Source: Selaginella tamariscina (Eukaryota; Streptophyta; Lycopodiopsida; Selaginellales; Selaginellaceae). From it: a DNA stretch of 64,000 nt. The notes below the pieces were generated by a model. It ran no database searches, was not told the origin of the DNA, and worked only from the letters and a program-made list of their open reading frames with translations. The stretch is taken from NCBI GenBank assembly GCA_003024785.1, contig PUQB01000056.1:62001-126000 (forward strand). The letters are read 5' to 3'. The position numbers and the translations under genes are program-made. Below are positions 12,869 through 24,278 of this stretch, in pieces; the first letter of the stretch is position 1; every line of letters starts with the position of its first letter.

Positions 12869-12953
12869 CCGTCGGAATATTCATAAGAATATTCCAGAAT
12901 ATGCACTGTATTTAAATGACAGGGGGAAAGAGGGTTTAGTACATATATGCGAG
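12869..12953 (+). promoter_or_regulatory. proximal promoter of PSAT1 copy 1 with a heat-shock element
   Basis: GAA at 12,887, TTC at 12,892 and GAA at 12,897 form a consensus three-unit heat-shock element, with another GAA/TTC pair at 12,875-12,882. A TATTTAAAT box lies at about 12,909-12,917, some 40 bases before the first ATG. In copy 2 the equivalent site (50,649-50,676) has a damaged middle unit (TTG instead of TTC). Heat regulation is inferred from the motif only. Confidence 0.5.
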
Positions 12954-15080
12954 ATGATGTGGTTAATTCGGTGTTTTCTGGTTCTTTATGTTATAAATCT
13001 GCAGCAGCGGCTGGAGTAGACGCCAGTCTGTGGCGTTCAGAAGAGCTAAGGAAGGTATCCGCGGTTATTATTCCAGGTTTTGCTTGTACCAGGCTTCGAT
13101 CCTGGTCGATTCTTGACTGTCCCTTCTCACCTCTGGATTTCAACCCTCTCGATCCTGTGTGGCTCGACATCAGGAAGGTAATCTCTCCAGTAATTAATTA
13201 TATACATATATTTTTCCTTCATAAAAATGGCATGTGAAAGTCTTAATCATCTAAAGGGAAATTTACATAAATACCCTCGAGTTTTTAATTATTAAGATTG
13301 GATCTATACCTCTAAACTTCAACGCACAATTTAATTAAACAAATGAAAGTCTACTTGTATATTATTTTGATTTGATATATATTATTTCTAAACTATGTTG
13401 AAGTTTTCCAAGGACAGGACTGTAAATATTTAAATTCAGGGGTAAATTTGTAATATCTGGAAAGTTGAGGTGTAAATTCTATTGTTATTATACTTAATAT
13501 GTCGTGCACGTTTTAAACGTATGTATATAACTCTAGTATAAGAATATGCTAGAATATACTTGATATTCTGTTTTTTTCCAGGTGCTTTCAGTGCCACAAT
13601 GCTGGATAAAATGTATGCATTTGGATCCCCTGAACCAGGACGATCATCCCGAATGCAAATCACGGCCTGACAGTGGCGTGGCTGCTGTCACAGAGCTCGA
13701 TCCTGGTTATATAACAGGTATATATAGTACTACACACGCGCACGCACACACGTAGATATATACGTATTTTGTTTCATTCAGGGCCACTTACATCAGTATG
13801 GAGAGCCTGGGTTGCATGGTGTGTGGAGTTTGGAGTCGAGCCAGAAGCTGTTGTAGCAGCACCTTATGATTGGAGATTAGCTGGACCTGTACTCGAAGAA
13901 CGAGATCTTTATTTCCACAGGCTCAGGTTCTCTCTCTCTCTCAACACACACACATGCACGCACACACACATGTATATGTAATAACAAAGATTTGTTGCAG
14001 GCTGACGTTTGAGACATGTAGGAAGCTAAGGGGAGGTCCAGCGTTAGTTTTTGCACATTCTTTAGGAAACAATGTGTTTAGGTACTTCCTTGAATGGTTG
14101 AAGCAAGAAATACCACCAAAGCATTACATTACTTGGCTCGATGATCACATTTACACATATCATGCAATAGGTATGTGTGTGTGTGCGCGTGCGTGTTCTC
14201 AGAGTGAGATTTTTGAAGGTGCACCATATCTGGGATCTCCAGAGACTTGAAAGCCATTTTTTCTGGGGCGACTTTTGGATTACCAATTTCAGAGGTGAGT
14301 TTAATTATCATTAGTTTATGTTTATCTAACTATAATTAAACTCAGGGTACAGCAAGGTTATGCTTGGAACATTCAGTGCGGTGCCTGGGATGTTACCTTT
14401 CTCGGAGAACTCCCATACTGTGGATGTAAGTTCATACTAAGTCCAATATAGATTGTATAGAAAAAGAATACGCGTCAGATTGGCCTGTGGATATCCTTGA
14501 GGTAGGCATGCCTGTGAGTCCCGGTATGTTTATATGTATATATAAATACATATACTTACTTAACTACTTATTATTCAGGAGACTGCTCACTAGTTCCTAT
14601 AGAAAAGGATGCACTTACCCGAGCACAAAAATCTTATTCTGCTGACAGAATATCGGATGGAACCATCTTTCAAGAGCTTGCAGAGTCGATCCTCAAGCAA
14701 AAACTTCACTTCATCAGCTGCAAAAGTACGTGTGTGCGTGTGAGTGTGTGTGTGTGTGTGTGTATGCATACAAAGTATACATTATAAACTTTACAATCGT
14801 ATAAATTAAAACTTAGTTAATCCTGTGAATGCAGATATTATATAAACAATTCGTTGTTTAATCCTTTGACACCATGGGAGCGTCCACCAATTAAGAATGT
14901 GTATTGTATGTATGGGATCAACTTAAAAACAGAGGTTAGATACTAATATGTGGTATGATTATTTCATTGACTAATATTTATCAGGTTGGTTATAAGTTTT
15001 CACCTAGTGGAAAACCATTCCCCGATAATTGGATCCTTAGTGATGTTATATATGAAAATGAAGGAAGTGTATTACAATCA

Positions 15081-15123
<43 letters not shown>

Positions 15124-15843
15124 GCAACTCACAAGAGTATCAGGTCGGGAGCTGAGGTTAATGGAAATCCCGGCGTTGTTAGTGGTGATGCCACAGTGAG
15201 TACCTGTATATATATATATATTATTAAACTTAGCAAAGAGTTAAATACTGTTAAATAAATATTAATTAATTCTTCACTTAGGTGCCTTACTATTCACTGT
15301 CATGGTGCAAGAGATGGCTAGGACCACGGGTGAACATCACAAGAGCTCCTCAGGTATATATACAATATATATATATTTATCTAATATATTATATATTAAC
15401 GAAGTGCACTATACATATAATATATAACGTTTTATATTAGTTTAACAAATACTTACTATATATATTGTTTCGTTAGGCTGCACACGATGGTTCCGACCTG
15501 CAAGAGTACTTAAACGTGGAACATGATGATGGCAAGGATATTGTTGCGAATTTCACACGGGAGAATCGAAACAAATACATTACATATTATGAAGATGGTG
15601 CTGGTTTAAACGGCCGTAAGACAGCAGTGTGGGAGTTTGATAAAAGTAAGATTAGAATTATAATTAAGTAATTAATATTTTTTTATTTTCTATTGATTTT
15701 TAGTTAGTTAATTTACTGACAAACTTGTTATGTTATAGTTGATCACCGGTCACTAGTTCAATCACCTGTGTTGCTGAGAGAGCTGTTGCTTGAAAACACC
15801 CACAGCTTACATTCTCATGCTACAAGAGACTTTGTTTCAAAAG

Positions 15844-15876
<33 letters not shown>

Positions 15877-16007
15877 TCATCATATTCATTATATGTGATA
15901 GCTCTAAGGAACCCCATGCGGGACGAGGATTGCTACTGGGATTATGCAAAGGCAAGATGTGGTCTTCTTGAATTCTGTGAATACAGGTAAACTCAAGATA
16001 TAAGGAC

Positions 16008-16076
<69 letters not shown>

Positions 16077-16175
16077 GTGATTATGGCATCTAGATACGTT
16101 TTTGGCGACGTTCACTTGGGACAGAGCTGCAGATTGAGGGCTTTAACTGATAAGCCCATCCTACATTACTTTTAA
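12954..16175 (+). CDS. PSAT1: phospholipid:sterol acyltransferase, copy 1, frame-broken
   Basis: PSAT1 moves an acyl chain from phospholipids to sterols at the endoplasmic reticulum; the family is LCAT/PDAT-like alpha/beta hydrolases. Fifteen exons can be placed by splice sites and by copy 2: 12954-13177, 13582-13717, 13782-13926, 14001-14170, 14219-14294, 14346-14523, 14579-14725, 14835-14934, 14985-15082, 15144-15195, 15282-15353, 15477-15645, 15739-15843, 15902-15986 and 16094-16175. Landmarks are a hydrophobic N-terminus (MMWLIRCFLVLYVI), IIPGFACTRLRSWSILDCP, the nucleophile serine in FAHSLGNNVF, the aspartate in SGDATVPYYSLS and the histidine in AAHDGSD. Copy-1-only losses are one A at 12,995-12,997 (exon 1), one T at 14,247 (exon 5, giving a stop), one plus two bases in exon 6, and one base in exon 7. 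Exons 8-15 are intact. The coding total is about 613 codons, close to the family length. Confidence 0.85.
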
Positions 16176-16243
16176 CCAAATTTTTTGTACAGTATTAGCC
16201 TGAAAGATAATACATTATATACTTCAAAGCCAGATCAACTGCA
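16176..16243 (+). other. 3' flank of PSAT1 copy 1 up to the duplication join
   Basis: The sequence after the stop codon matches that after copy 2 (TACAGTATTAGCCTGAAAGA, then AAGCCAGATCAACTGCACAT) and stops matching after GCACAT. This marks the right end of the duplicated unit. Confidence 0.75.
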
Positions 16244-16890
16244 CATGAATGCTGTTGTATATACAGCAAAACATGGCATGAATCACAGTCTATACAGAAG
16301 CTTCATTCTATCTGACTCATCAATTAATAGTGGAATAACCTATTATAAACATAGCATATTCTTATAGCAGATATCCTCATTTTGTCTAGCGTGGTTAAGG
16401 GCGGTATACAGAAGCTTCGTTCTGTCTGACCCATCAATCTATACATGGCATATTCTTATAGCAGAATAGTCTCATTTTGTCTACAGCGGTTTTAGGTTCC
16501 TATGATGAGGTGGCAGTTTGACGTATGCGAAACTCGAACATAAGTAGAAAGCTTCCATAATAGGCGTATATAAATAATAATGCTTATTTTTAATTTATTT
16601 TAAATTGTTATTTTTATGTTGAAGTGATTACACAAGTACACTAAACAGGATAAAGCACACATAACTATGCGTTAGAAACTGCAAAGAAGAAAAACTGACG
16701 GCTTTATCTTTTTACGATACGTCGTATTGCAAATAAAAACAGATCGTTTTATCCTTTTTAATTACGTCGTATTTTCTGATTTGTGCTTAAGCATAGAGTG
16801 CGTCTAATGTGCACGATACTCGCTGCTCTACACACTACCGTACAACTCAACGTACAGTCTTGTACAATGAAAATTAAAATCTATAAAAGA
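16244..16890 (+). repeat. right copy of the duplicated flank (pairs with 3,545-4,190)
   Basis: This is the start of the second duplicated unit. It follows 3,545-4,190 segment by segment, including the AAAATTAAAATCTAT end, with an extra copy of the ACAGAAGCTTC segment. It is non-coding. After 16,900 the sequence passes into retrotransposon remnants. Confidence 0.75.
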
Positions 16891-16959
16891 TATCTTAGTC
16901 ACAGTGGAGGACATGTCTAGAAATGTCTTTTTTGTGTTCTATCACAACTTGTTGCTTAG

Positions 16960-18469
16960 TAATCACTACCATGAATTCACAAAATTTACATGCGGTTCTT
17001 CAATCAGAGATCGATCAACTCAAAAGAGAATTAATATGACTCTACAATAACAACATAATCAAGTTGCACATGCACAGACTTTGTGCTCAAGATCTAAACC
17101 AAAAGTAAGCATGCCTACCAAGTTTGATGAGTTGCGATGGTTGTTGGGGGACTTTGGAGGCTAGATGTGAGGTGGACGTAGGTTGTTTTGGTGGTTGCCA
17201 AGACCAATATCCAATTTTGGAGGTCTGGTTGTTTCCTTAAAATGTGTGGGACTATACGGTGATGGCCTTTACCCAGATGCTATGAGAGTCCATGTCTAAG
17301 ACTTGGAAAGGTTTGTAGTTTTATTGGGAAGTGGGAGGATGTTATCGAAGTAAATAACAACAAACAGATCGAGGAAGTCTCAAAAAAAATCATCAACCAT
17401 GTGTTAAAAAACAGCTGATGCATTCGCTAGTCCAAATGGCATTATTGCATACTCAAAATGTCCATATTAGGTGCAGAACACCGTCTTCTATTCATCTCCT
17501 TGTTGAATGTGAGCCAAGTTGTCGCCTCCCACAAGTCGATCTTCATGAAATGTCATGCCCCAAACAGTCATTCCAACATATTAGAAACAAGCGGAAGTGG
17601 ATACCAATTGGGCACGATAATTTTGTTAAGACCTTGATAGTTAATGACAAGGCATAGACTACCATCTTTTTTGGAGATGAAGAACACGGAGGCGCCAACC
17701 AGAGAGCGGGAGTGCTGAATGGACCCTATTACTAAGTTCTTCTCAATGTACCTCCTAAGTGTTTCTAGTTCCTTTGGTGACAATCCATAAATTAGGACTA
17801 ATGGTGGTGATTTCCCTTTCATCAGATCGATTGGACAATTATATGGTTGGTGTGGTCGTAACATCATAACTCATTTTTTTGTCAAAAACATCAACAAAAT
17901 CAACATATTGGGAAGGTACCACCGTGGGTGTAGAAAAGGCAGTTGTTGTACCGATTGTAACTAGATGGATGATGATTGCAAAGGTAGAAGATGGATCTCA
18001 ACGCCATCGTCCTTGAACTATTGTGATATGCAAAATACTAACATGCTATCGAACTCATGGACGAACATCTATTGTAGACAAGATGCAAAGTGGCCAACAT
18101 GCAAACATTTGTAGGGTGTGGGTTCTCCATGCATTAAGACAATTGACTCGGTGCCCAATCACAATGAAGGCACCCAAGGTTCGATGCACCTAGGTTACGA
18201 ATGAGTACCACCCAACCCACTATATGAACAGGTAGGTGATTAGTGGACATGGTTCTTCTTCTTCTTCTTCTCTACACACGGATTTTCTTAGCACATAGAT
18301 AGGCTTGGGTAGTCGGCCATAATGAAGGGCCATTTTGTAATTCCATTATGCAATAGTTATCCTTTCTTTTTATACTCATGCTACTAGCCAAACGGCAGAA
18401 GCTCCCTCTCTCTCTCTCGCTCTCTTTCTTACCCAACTAGTACTCCATCCTCATTTTCTCTAAGACATA
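16960..18469. mobile_element. scrambled Ty3/gypsy fragments
   Basis: On the plus strand at about 16,970-17,150 a gag-like start is followed by a SMPTKFDELR segment, comparable to the SMPEKFSG of elements A and B. On the minus strand, 17,867 down to about 17,290 encodes reverse transcriptase pieces: SKKDGSLCLVINYQGLNKI, then GHFEYAIMPFGLANA and VVIYFDNIL (active-site YxDD changed to YFDN). Stops interrupt all frames. The stretch 17,900-18,470 has no clear domain. These are dead remnants of older insertions. Confidence 0.65.
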
Positions 18470-19250
18470 GGAGGAACACATCCAACACATGCAACATGTC
18501 CTTAGCAGCTTCGGGAGCATAGCTTATTTGCCAAGTTGGAGAAGTGTTCTTTTGACCAACCCAATGTTGAGTTTGTCGACTACTTGGTCTTCGCCTTGGG
18601 GTAGGGATGGATCCTACAAAATTCATACTATCCTTGATTGGGAATGTTTGATGTGTGTCTAAGAAGTGCAGTGTTTTCTTATTTTTGGCAACTTTTACCT
18701 ATGCTTCATGAAAGATTTCTCTAAGATCAACGTGCCTTTGCCTCTCATCAAACTAACAGCCAAACACATGCCTTTCCAATGGACGACTAAGGTCAACATA
18801 GCTTTCGAGATGTTGAAGCATGCTTTCACCAATGCTCATGTCCTCACACATCCAAATCCTACCATACCATACATCATAGAAGCCGATGCATCAGATTTTG
18901 CTATTGGCCATGTGCTATCACAAGAGTGTTGACCATGCTATCCACCCTATAGCGTTCCACTCACGCAACTTCACAGTGACCAAGATTAACTACGATGTTT
19001 ACAATAAGGAATTATTGGCAATCATGGATTCATTTGAGGAATCACATCGATTTCTGGAAAAATCGCCTCACCTCACCATGGTTTATAGTGAATACAAGAA
19101 CCTTTAGTTTTGGGCATCCACAAAGGTCTTAATTGCAAGCAAGCATGTTGGGTGCAATCACTTTCATGATTTCGATTCATGATTCTGCATCGACCCAACC
19201 GTCTCAACGGTAAGGCCGATGCCCTCTCCCAATGGGTTATATGGCCCTTA
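18470..19250 (+). pseudogene. Ty3/gypsy reverse transcriptase end and RNase H remnant (element E, part 1)
   Basis: Plus-strand frames give AKLEKCSFDQ, then a QCFLIFGNFY segment, then [36 protein letters not shown] and [10 protein letters not shown], in the normal order of the RT thumb and RNase H. Frameshifts and stops break it. Element A is inserted right after the end of the RNase H segment. The integrase of the same or a closely related element resumes after 33.59 kb. Confidence 0.7.
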
Positions 19251-19775
19251 TGTCAAGCCACGATCCAGGAACCAGGAAGTGAGTAGGATTCCAAGAACAA
19301 GAAGGCTTGACTGAGAAACAGGACCGAGAGCAGGACAAGAACTAGGAATAAGACAGGAACAGGACGGATCCAGGAGCAGGACAGGATCATGATAGGATCC
19401 GGGAGCAAGACAGGAAAGTGCAGGACAGGATCCAGGAACAAGACAGGATCTAGGAGCAAGACAAGAACAGGAGGCAAGGAGTAAGACACGAACAAGAATG
19501 ATTGTAGAAAGACTGGTGTTGATAGTAATTGATTGTACAACAATTAGGTCGGAGCTTTTATGCTCACAACTCCAAGTTAATCTGGTCATGAGTCTAATCT
19601 AGTCATGAGCTAAGAATAGTGTCTCTTATCCTCTAGGCATATCCTGTAGCATATCCTATAGGCATATCCTATAGGTATATCCTGTAGGAATATCCTGTAA
19701 CCCATATCCTGTATCCGAAATCCTGCATTCTGTATCCTGTATTCGGAATCCTGTATCTTGTATCGGGTTATGACA
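19251..19775 (-). repeat. 3' LTR of element A
   Basis: The LTR is 525 bp. Its self-primer segment at 19,519-19,531 carries one substitution (TTGATAGTAATTG) relative to the other three LTRs, and the TATA box is TTTTAT at 19,556-19,561 (plus-strand reading). Two copies of the TCTAGTCATGAG-type U3 repeat are present, against three in the 5' LTR. Confidence 0.9.
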
Positions 19776-22700
19776 GCACCTCCTCCCTAAGGACGAGTTC
19801 CACGAGTCTTAGGACCTGGTTTAGCAGGATAATGCCGATGGAAGGCAGCAACTTTGGAAGAAGCATGGAGTAAGTTGGATGCAGGTTCCCAAGTGCGATC
19901 GGTAGGCAAATAACCTTTCCAATCCACCAAGTATTGAAGTTGGCGGCGATGAAGACGAGAATCAAGGATGGCTGCAACTTCGTACTCAGGTTCACCAGCA
20001 ATGACCACAGGAGGGGGAGGAGAAGAAGCACGACCAGGAAGAGAAGAAGGATGATACGGCTCCAACAAGGAGGTGTGAAACACAGGATGAAGTTTCACCG
20101 TGATGGTAACTCGAGTCGGAAAGCTACAGGATTACCTCCGCCACATCCTGTAAGGGCCCAATCGTTGAAAATCCAACTTAGAAGAAGGCCTGTTGGTGCG
20201 AATGTGTCGACGAAGAAGCCACACGAGATCACCAATCTTGTATGCAGGTGCCGGCTGACGGTGAGCATCAGCATGATGCTTGTATCGTTCCTGTGCCTGC
20301 TGAAGATGAACCCGGAGATCATCCTGTACCTGACGAAGATGCTGGAGACGATCCTGTACTGCAGGAGCGGAAGAAGGAGAAGCAGGAGGAGCAAAGTCAA
20401 AACGTGGATGGTGGCCTGTAAGAGCAAAGAAAGGTGTCTGGCCTGTAGATGCGTGAATGGAGTTGTTGTAGGCAAACTCCGCCATAGGAAGAAGGTCCAA
20501 CCAATTATCCTGTTGGTAACTGATGAAGCAGCGAAGATATTGCTCCAAGGTCTGAATTGTGCGTTCTGACTGCCATCAGTTTGCGGGTGATATCCTGAAG
20601 AAAGATCCGCTTTAACCTGTAGACTCCGGAGAAGCTCTCGCCAAAACTTGGACATGAATTGTGGACCTCGATCAGAAACAATGCTCTCAGGAAGACCATG
20701 GTGTCGGAACACTTCACGGATCACCAACTCAGCAGTTGTCTGGCCTGTAGCAGTCTTGTTACATGGTAGGAAATGAGCCTGTTTGGTGAAACGGTCAACC
20801 ACCACAAGAACTGCATCAAATCCGAGAAGGAGGAAGATCTGTGAGGAAATCCATAGAAATGGATCTCCAAGGAGCAGAAGGAACAGGAAGAGGACGAAGA
20901 AGACCAGAGGGTGCATGACGAGGCATCTTCGACCTGTTGCAGGTGTCACAACTCCGTACAAACCTTTCCACAAAACCTCGCAACCCAGGCCACCAATAGT
21001 TGCGAGTCACCAACTCAACTGTCTTGGCCACACCAAAATGTCCTGTAGCCGGGGTATCATGACAATCCTGTACCACACGAGTCCTGCAAACACAACAGGA
21101 ACGTACAGGAGACCTTCCCGGTACAGGAGTCCGTCCTGTATGGCAAACAGCGTGTAGTCTGAACGGGAACTGGAGGAAGAGGAACTTGCAATGTCAGGAC
21201 AATGTGTGAGAACACATTCCTTGCCAAGTCGTCTGTAGCCAACTGCGAACGGATGTCCTGTAGAAGTGTTGAATCTGCTGGAGCCTGATGAACCTGTAGT
21301 GCCGCAAGCCGAATCGATCAGGACCCAACAACACTTGCTTTGACAGTCATATGCAGGATCGCCCGGGACGGTGCAAGGTAAGAGCGCCTAGACAATGCGT
21401 CCGCCTTGCCATTCCGAAAACCGGGCCTGTAGACAATGACGAAATCAAAACGTGATAGGAACTCCGCCCACCTAGCCTGTCGCGACTGAGAACTCGAGCC
21501 GTTTGAAAATACTCCAGGTTCTTGTGATCCGTAAGAACTTGTACAGGATGCGCAGCACCTTCCAGGAAATGCCGCCACTCCTCGAACGAATCCACAATGG
21601 CCTTGAGTTCCTTGTCATGAATCTCGTAATTGATCTCCGCCGAAAGGAACTTACGAGAGTGAAAAGCTACAGGATGAAGCAACTTGTCTTCTCCAACTTG
21701 TGATAGGACGGATCCTACTGCAAAATCCGAGGCATCTGCTTCAACGAAGAAAGGACGAAAGGATCAGGATGTGCTAAAATCGGAGCTGTCGTGAAGGTGT
21801 CCTTGAGTGTTGTGAATGCATGTTCCGCCTTGTCGGACCAAGAGAAAACCTCTGTGCGCTTGGTGAGTTCCGTGAGTGGAAGTACACGCTTGGAGAAGTC
21901 CTGTATGAACCGCCTGTAGAAGTTTGCAAAGCCAAGGAAACATTGTACATCTCGTACAGACTTGGGCCTCTCCCACTCCACGATGGTCTTCACCTTGTGC
22001 ATGTCCATGGAAACGCCAGCAGAGAGACGATGTAGCCCAAGAACTCCACAGAATCCCTATCGAAAAACACTTCTCCAACTTCGCATACAGGCCATGCTCG
22101 CGAAGCCGCTGTAGAACTAATCGTACATGCTTGTCATGTGCCGCCTGGTCCTTGGAGAAAATCAAAATGTCGTCGAGGTAGATCACCACAAACTGGTCCA
22201 AGAAGTCACGAAAGATGTCGTTCACCATGTGTTGGAACACGGCTGGGGCATTGGTAAGGCCGAAAGGCATCACCGTGTACTCGAAGTGTCCATACCTTGT
22301 ACGAAAGGCAGTCTTCCACTCATCGCCTGGACGAATCCGTACAAGGTTGTAGGCCCCTCGTAAGTCGATCTTCGTGAACACCTTTGCTCCTCGCAGCCGA
22401 TCGAGAAGTTCCGGGATCAATGGCAACGGGTACCGATTCCGAATGGTGACTTGATTCAAACCCCTGTAGTCCACAACCAAACGTAAACTCCCATCCTTCT
22501 TCTTGACAAAGAAGAATAGGCGCTCCTGCAGGGGACTTTGAGTGACGAATGAAGCCGGATGCCAAGTTGTCCTCGATGTACTGACGAAGAACCTCCAACT
22601 CTGTGGGTGACAATGCATAAATCGGTCCGAACGGTGGAGTCTTTCCTTCCGCAAGATCAATAGGACAGTCGTAGGACCTGTGAACAGGAAGAACTGCAGC

Positions 22701-23758
22701 CTTGTGCTTGTCAAAAACGTCCTTAAAGTCGTGGTACTTGGATGGTAGGAAGAAGGAGGAGAAGGAAAAGGAGAGAAGGAGATTGAAAAACAGGAGAGTC
22801 AGACACAGGAAAGGTAGAAGAGGACGTAGGAGTTACTTGAAAGGCAAAAAGGTGGAAAGGAGCAGGATCAGTGGCAAGTTCATGCATGGTAGTGGTAAGA
22901 ACTCGGAGAGGAGAAGGAGGGAGCTGTGACTGAAAAAGAGGAAGGATCTTGGGGGGTGGAACAAAAGCAGAGTAACAAAAGAGGCAGGATTGGGAGAAAC
23001 CTGTGTGGATGTTGACGAGTGTACAGGATTGGAAGAATCCTGTACAGAAGTCCGTGGTTGCACAGGAGTGAGGGAGCCTGTGAGTGTGCTGACGAACCAA
23101 CAGGAGGTGGATCCTGTTGAGGAGGAACCTTCGACACTGATACAGGATTGGAAGAACCCTGTACAGGAACCGCAAACTTACAGGAGTGGAGAAAGCCTGC
23201 GGATGTGCTGAGGAACTGACATGAGGTGAATCCTGTCGAGGAGAGTCTTCAACACTGGTACAGGAACAGGCACGGTCAATCCTGTAGCTTGTACTGCCTC
23301 AGACACCAAGGATGTATCCTGCACGCAGGAAGGTACAGGATTGATCCTGGCTGCTGAGAGGAAAACGTGAGCGTCCTAGACCTCCAGTCGATCTGCGGAT
23401 TTGCAACAACGAACCATGGCATGCCAAAAATGATGGGAGTCGACCGAGTCTTGATCAAGTTGAAGGAAATCGAACAGTTGAATGCGCCATGACTGCAAGA
23501 GAGAGGTGTGGTAGCGTGGGTAACTGCGCCAGAAGCAATCAAACGACCATCGGCCACCTCTACAGGAACTGCACGCTTCAACTTCACCACCGGAATGCCA
23601 TGCTGAGCTGCAAAAGTGTCATCCATGAAACATGCATTTGCACCAGTGTCTAACAGGGCAAACTCCTTGAGCTCTCGATTATTGAGGCGAATGTGTACAG
23701 GAAACTTGAGTGATGGAATGGTATGAGCAGCACCAATGGAGCCTGCACCTACGTCCAA
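19776..23758 (-). pseudogene. pol of element A (protease, RT, RNase H, integrase, chromodomain)
   Basis: Protease is at about 23,276-23,758 with ALLDTGANACF (DTG triad). A Pro/Ser-rich linker lies at 22.8-23.25 kb. Reverse transcriptase is at about 21.9-22.6 kb with [17 protein letters not shown] and the catalytic [14 protein letters not shown]. RNase H is at about 21.35-21.75 kb, and integrase at about 20.1-21.2 kb, including the zinc-binding part (CDTCNRSK), FLTDLPPS, DRFTKQAHFLPCNKT and [14 protein letters not shown]. The C-terminal chromodomain is at 19,787-20,098 with YLVDWKGYLPTDRTWEP. The frame ends in TAG at 19,787-19,789, inside the polypurine tract. Numerous indels break the frame. 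Confidence 0.85.
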
Positions 23759-24278
23759 CTTCGCGGCTCCTAGACGAAGTGGACATTGAAGTTTTCCGAC
23801 TGAACTTCAGCTTCGGCTTCACGCGTCTTGAACTTTCTGGCTTTATTAGGACATTCCGCCACCTTGTGTCCTGCTTCACCACAATACAAGCATAGGTTCT
23901 CACCCCGACGACGTTGCTTCTCAGCAGTTGAAAGTGGGCCACGCTTGGATTGTTAACCTCCATAGGAACTGCTCCAGAAGGTGTCGTAGGAACATGTGCT
24001 ACGGCTACAGGATTGGCTGGCAGGAACTGCTGACGGAATTTTTCCTGACGGCGCTCGAACAAACGGTTGTCGCAGCGAACGGCCTGTTGCATGATCTCCG
24101 CTAACGTTTGAGCATCCGGTAATGTAAGGAGAAGGTCCTTCACATCATCCCTCAGCCCAAAACGGAAGTGTTCGATCAATGCAGTCTCGTCCCATGGAAT
24201 GTTCGTGCACAATTGCTGAATTCGGATGCATAAACGGAAGCTGGTCTGGATCCTTGTGTGAGCTTCGTAACTTCGTGC
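23679..24278 (-). pseudogene. C-terminal part of gag, element A
   Basis: The minus strand encodes the gag segment NIPWDETALIEHFRFGLRDD and the leucine-rich LLLTLPDAQTLAEIMQQAV that follows, then a damaged nucleocapsid. It ends abruptly at 24,278 where element B is inserted; the missing N-terminal part resumes at 30,576. The zinc-knuckle region here is frame-disturbed. Confidence 0.85.

Noticed and set aside
14986..15258. Open frames running through (GT)n as poly-Cys-Val
   Set aside because: They read through exon 9, the GT-repeat intron and exon 10 of PSAT1; the splice phases show this is not one exon. The same applies to 52,872-53,138.
12954..16175. Calling PSAT1 copy 1 a definite pseudogene
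   Set aside because: Neighbouring essential-type genes show the same kind of one-base losses, so error cannot be told from decay without reads.
19934..20569. Plus-strand open frame of 211 codons rich in Arg/Lys
   Set aside because: It is antisense to the integrase and chromodomain of element A and has no conserved motif. The same holds for other plus-strand frames between 19.9 and 29.7 kb.
22723..23175. Minus-strand Ser/Pro/Phe-rich frames that look like a separate secreted protein
   Set aside because: They are alternative frames of the repetitive protease-RT linker of element A (and 27,861-28,547 of B); their flanks are continuous pol.
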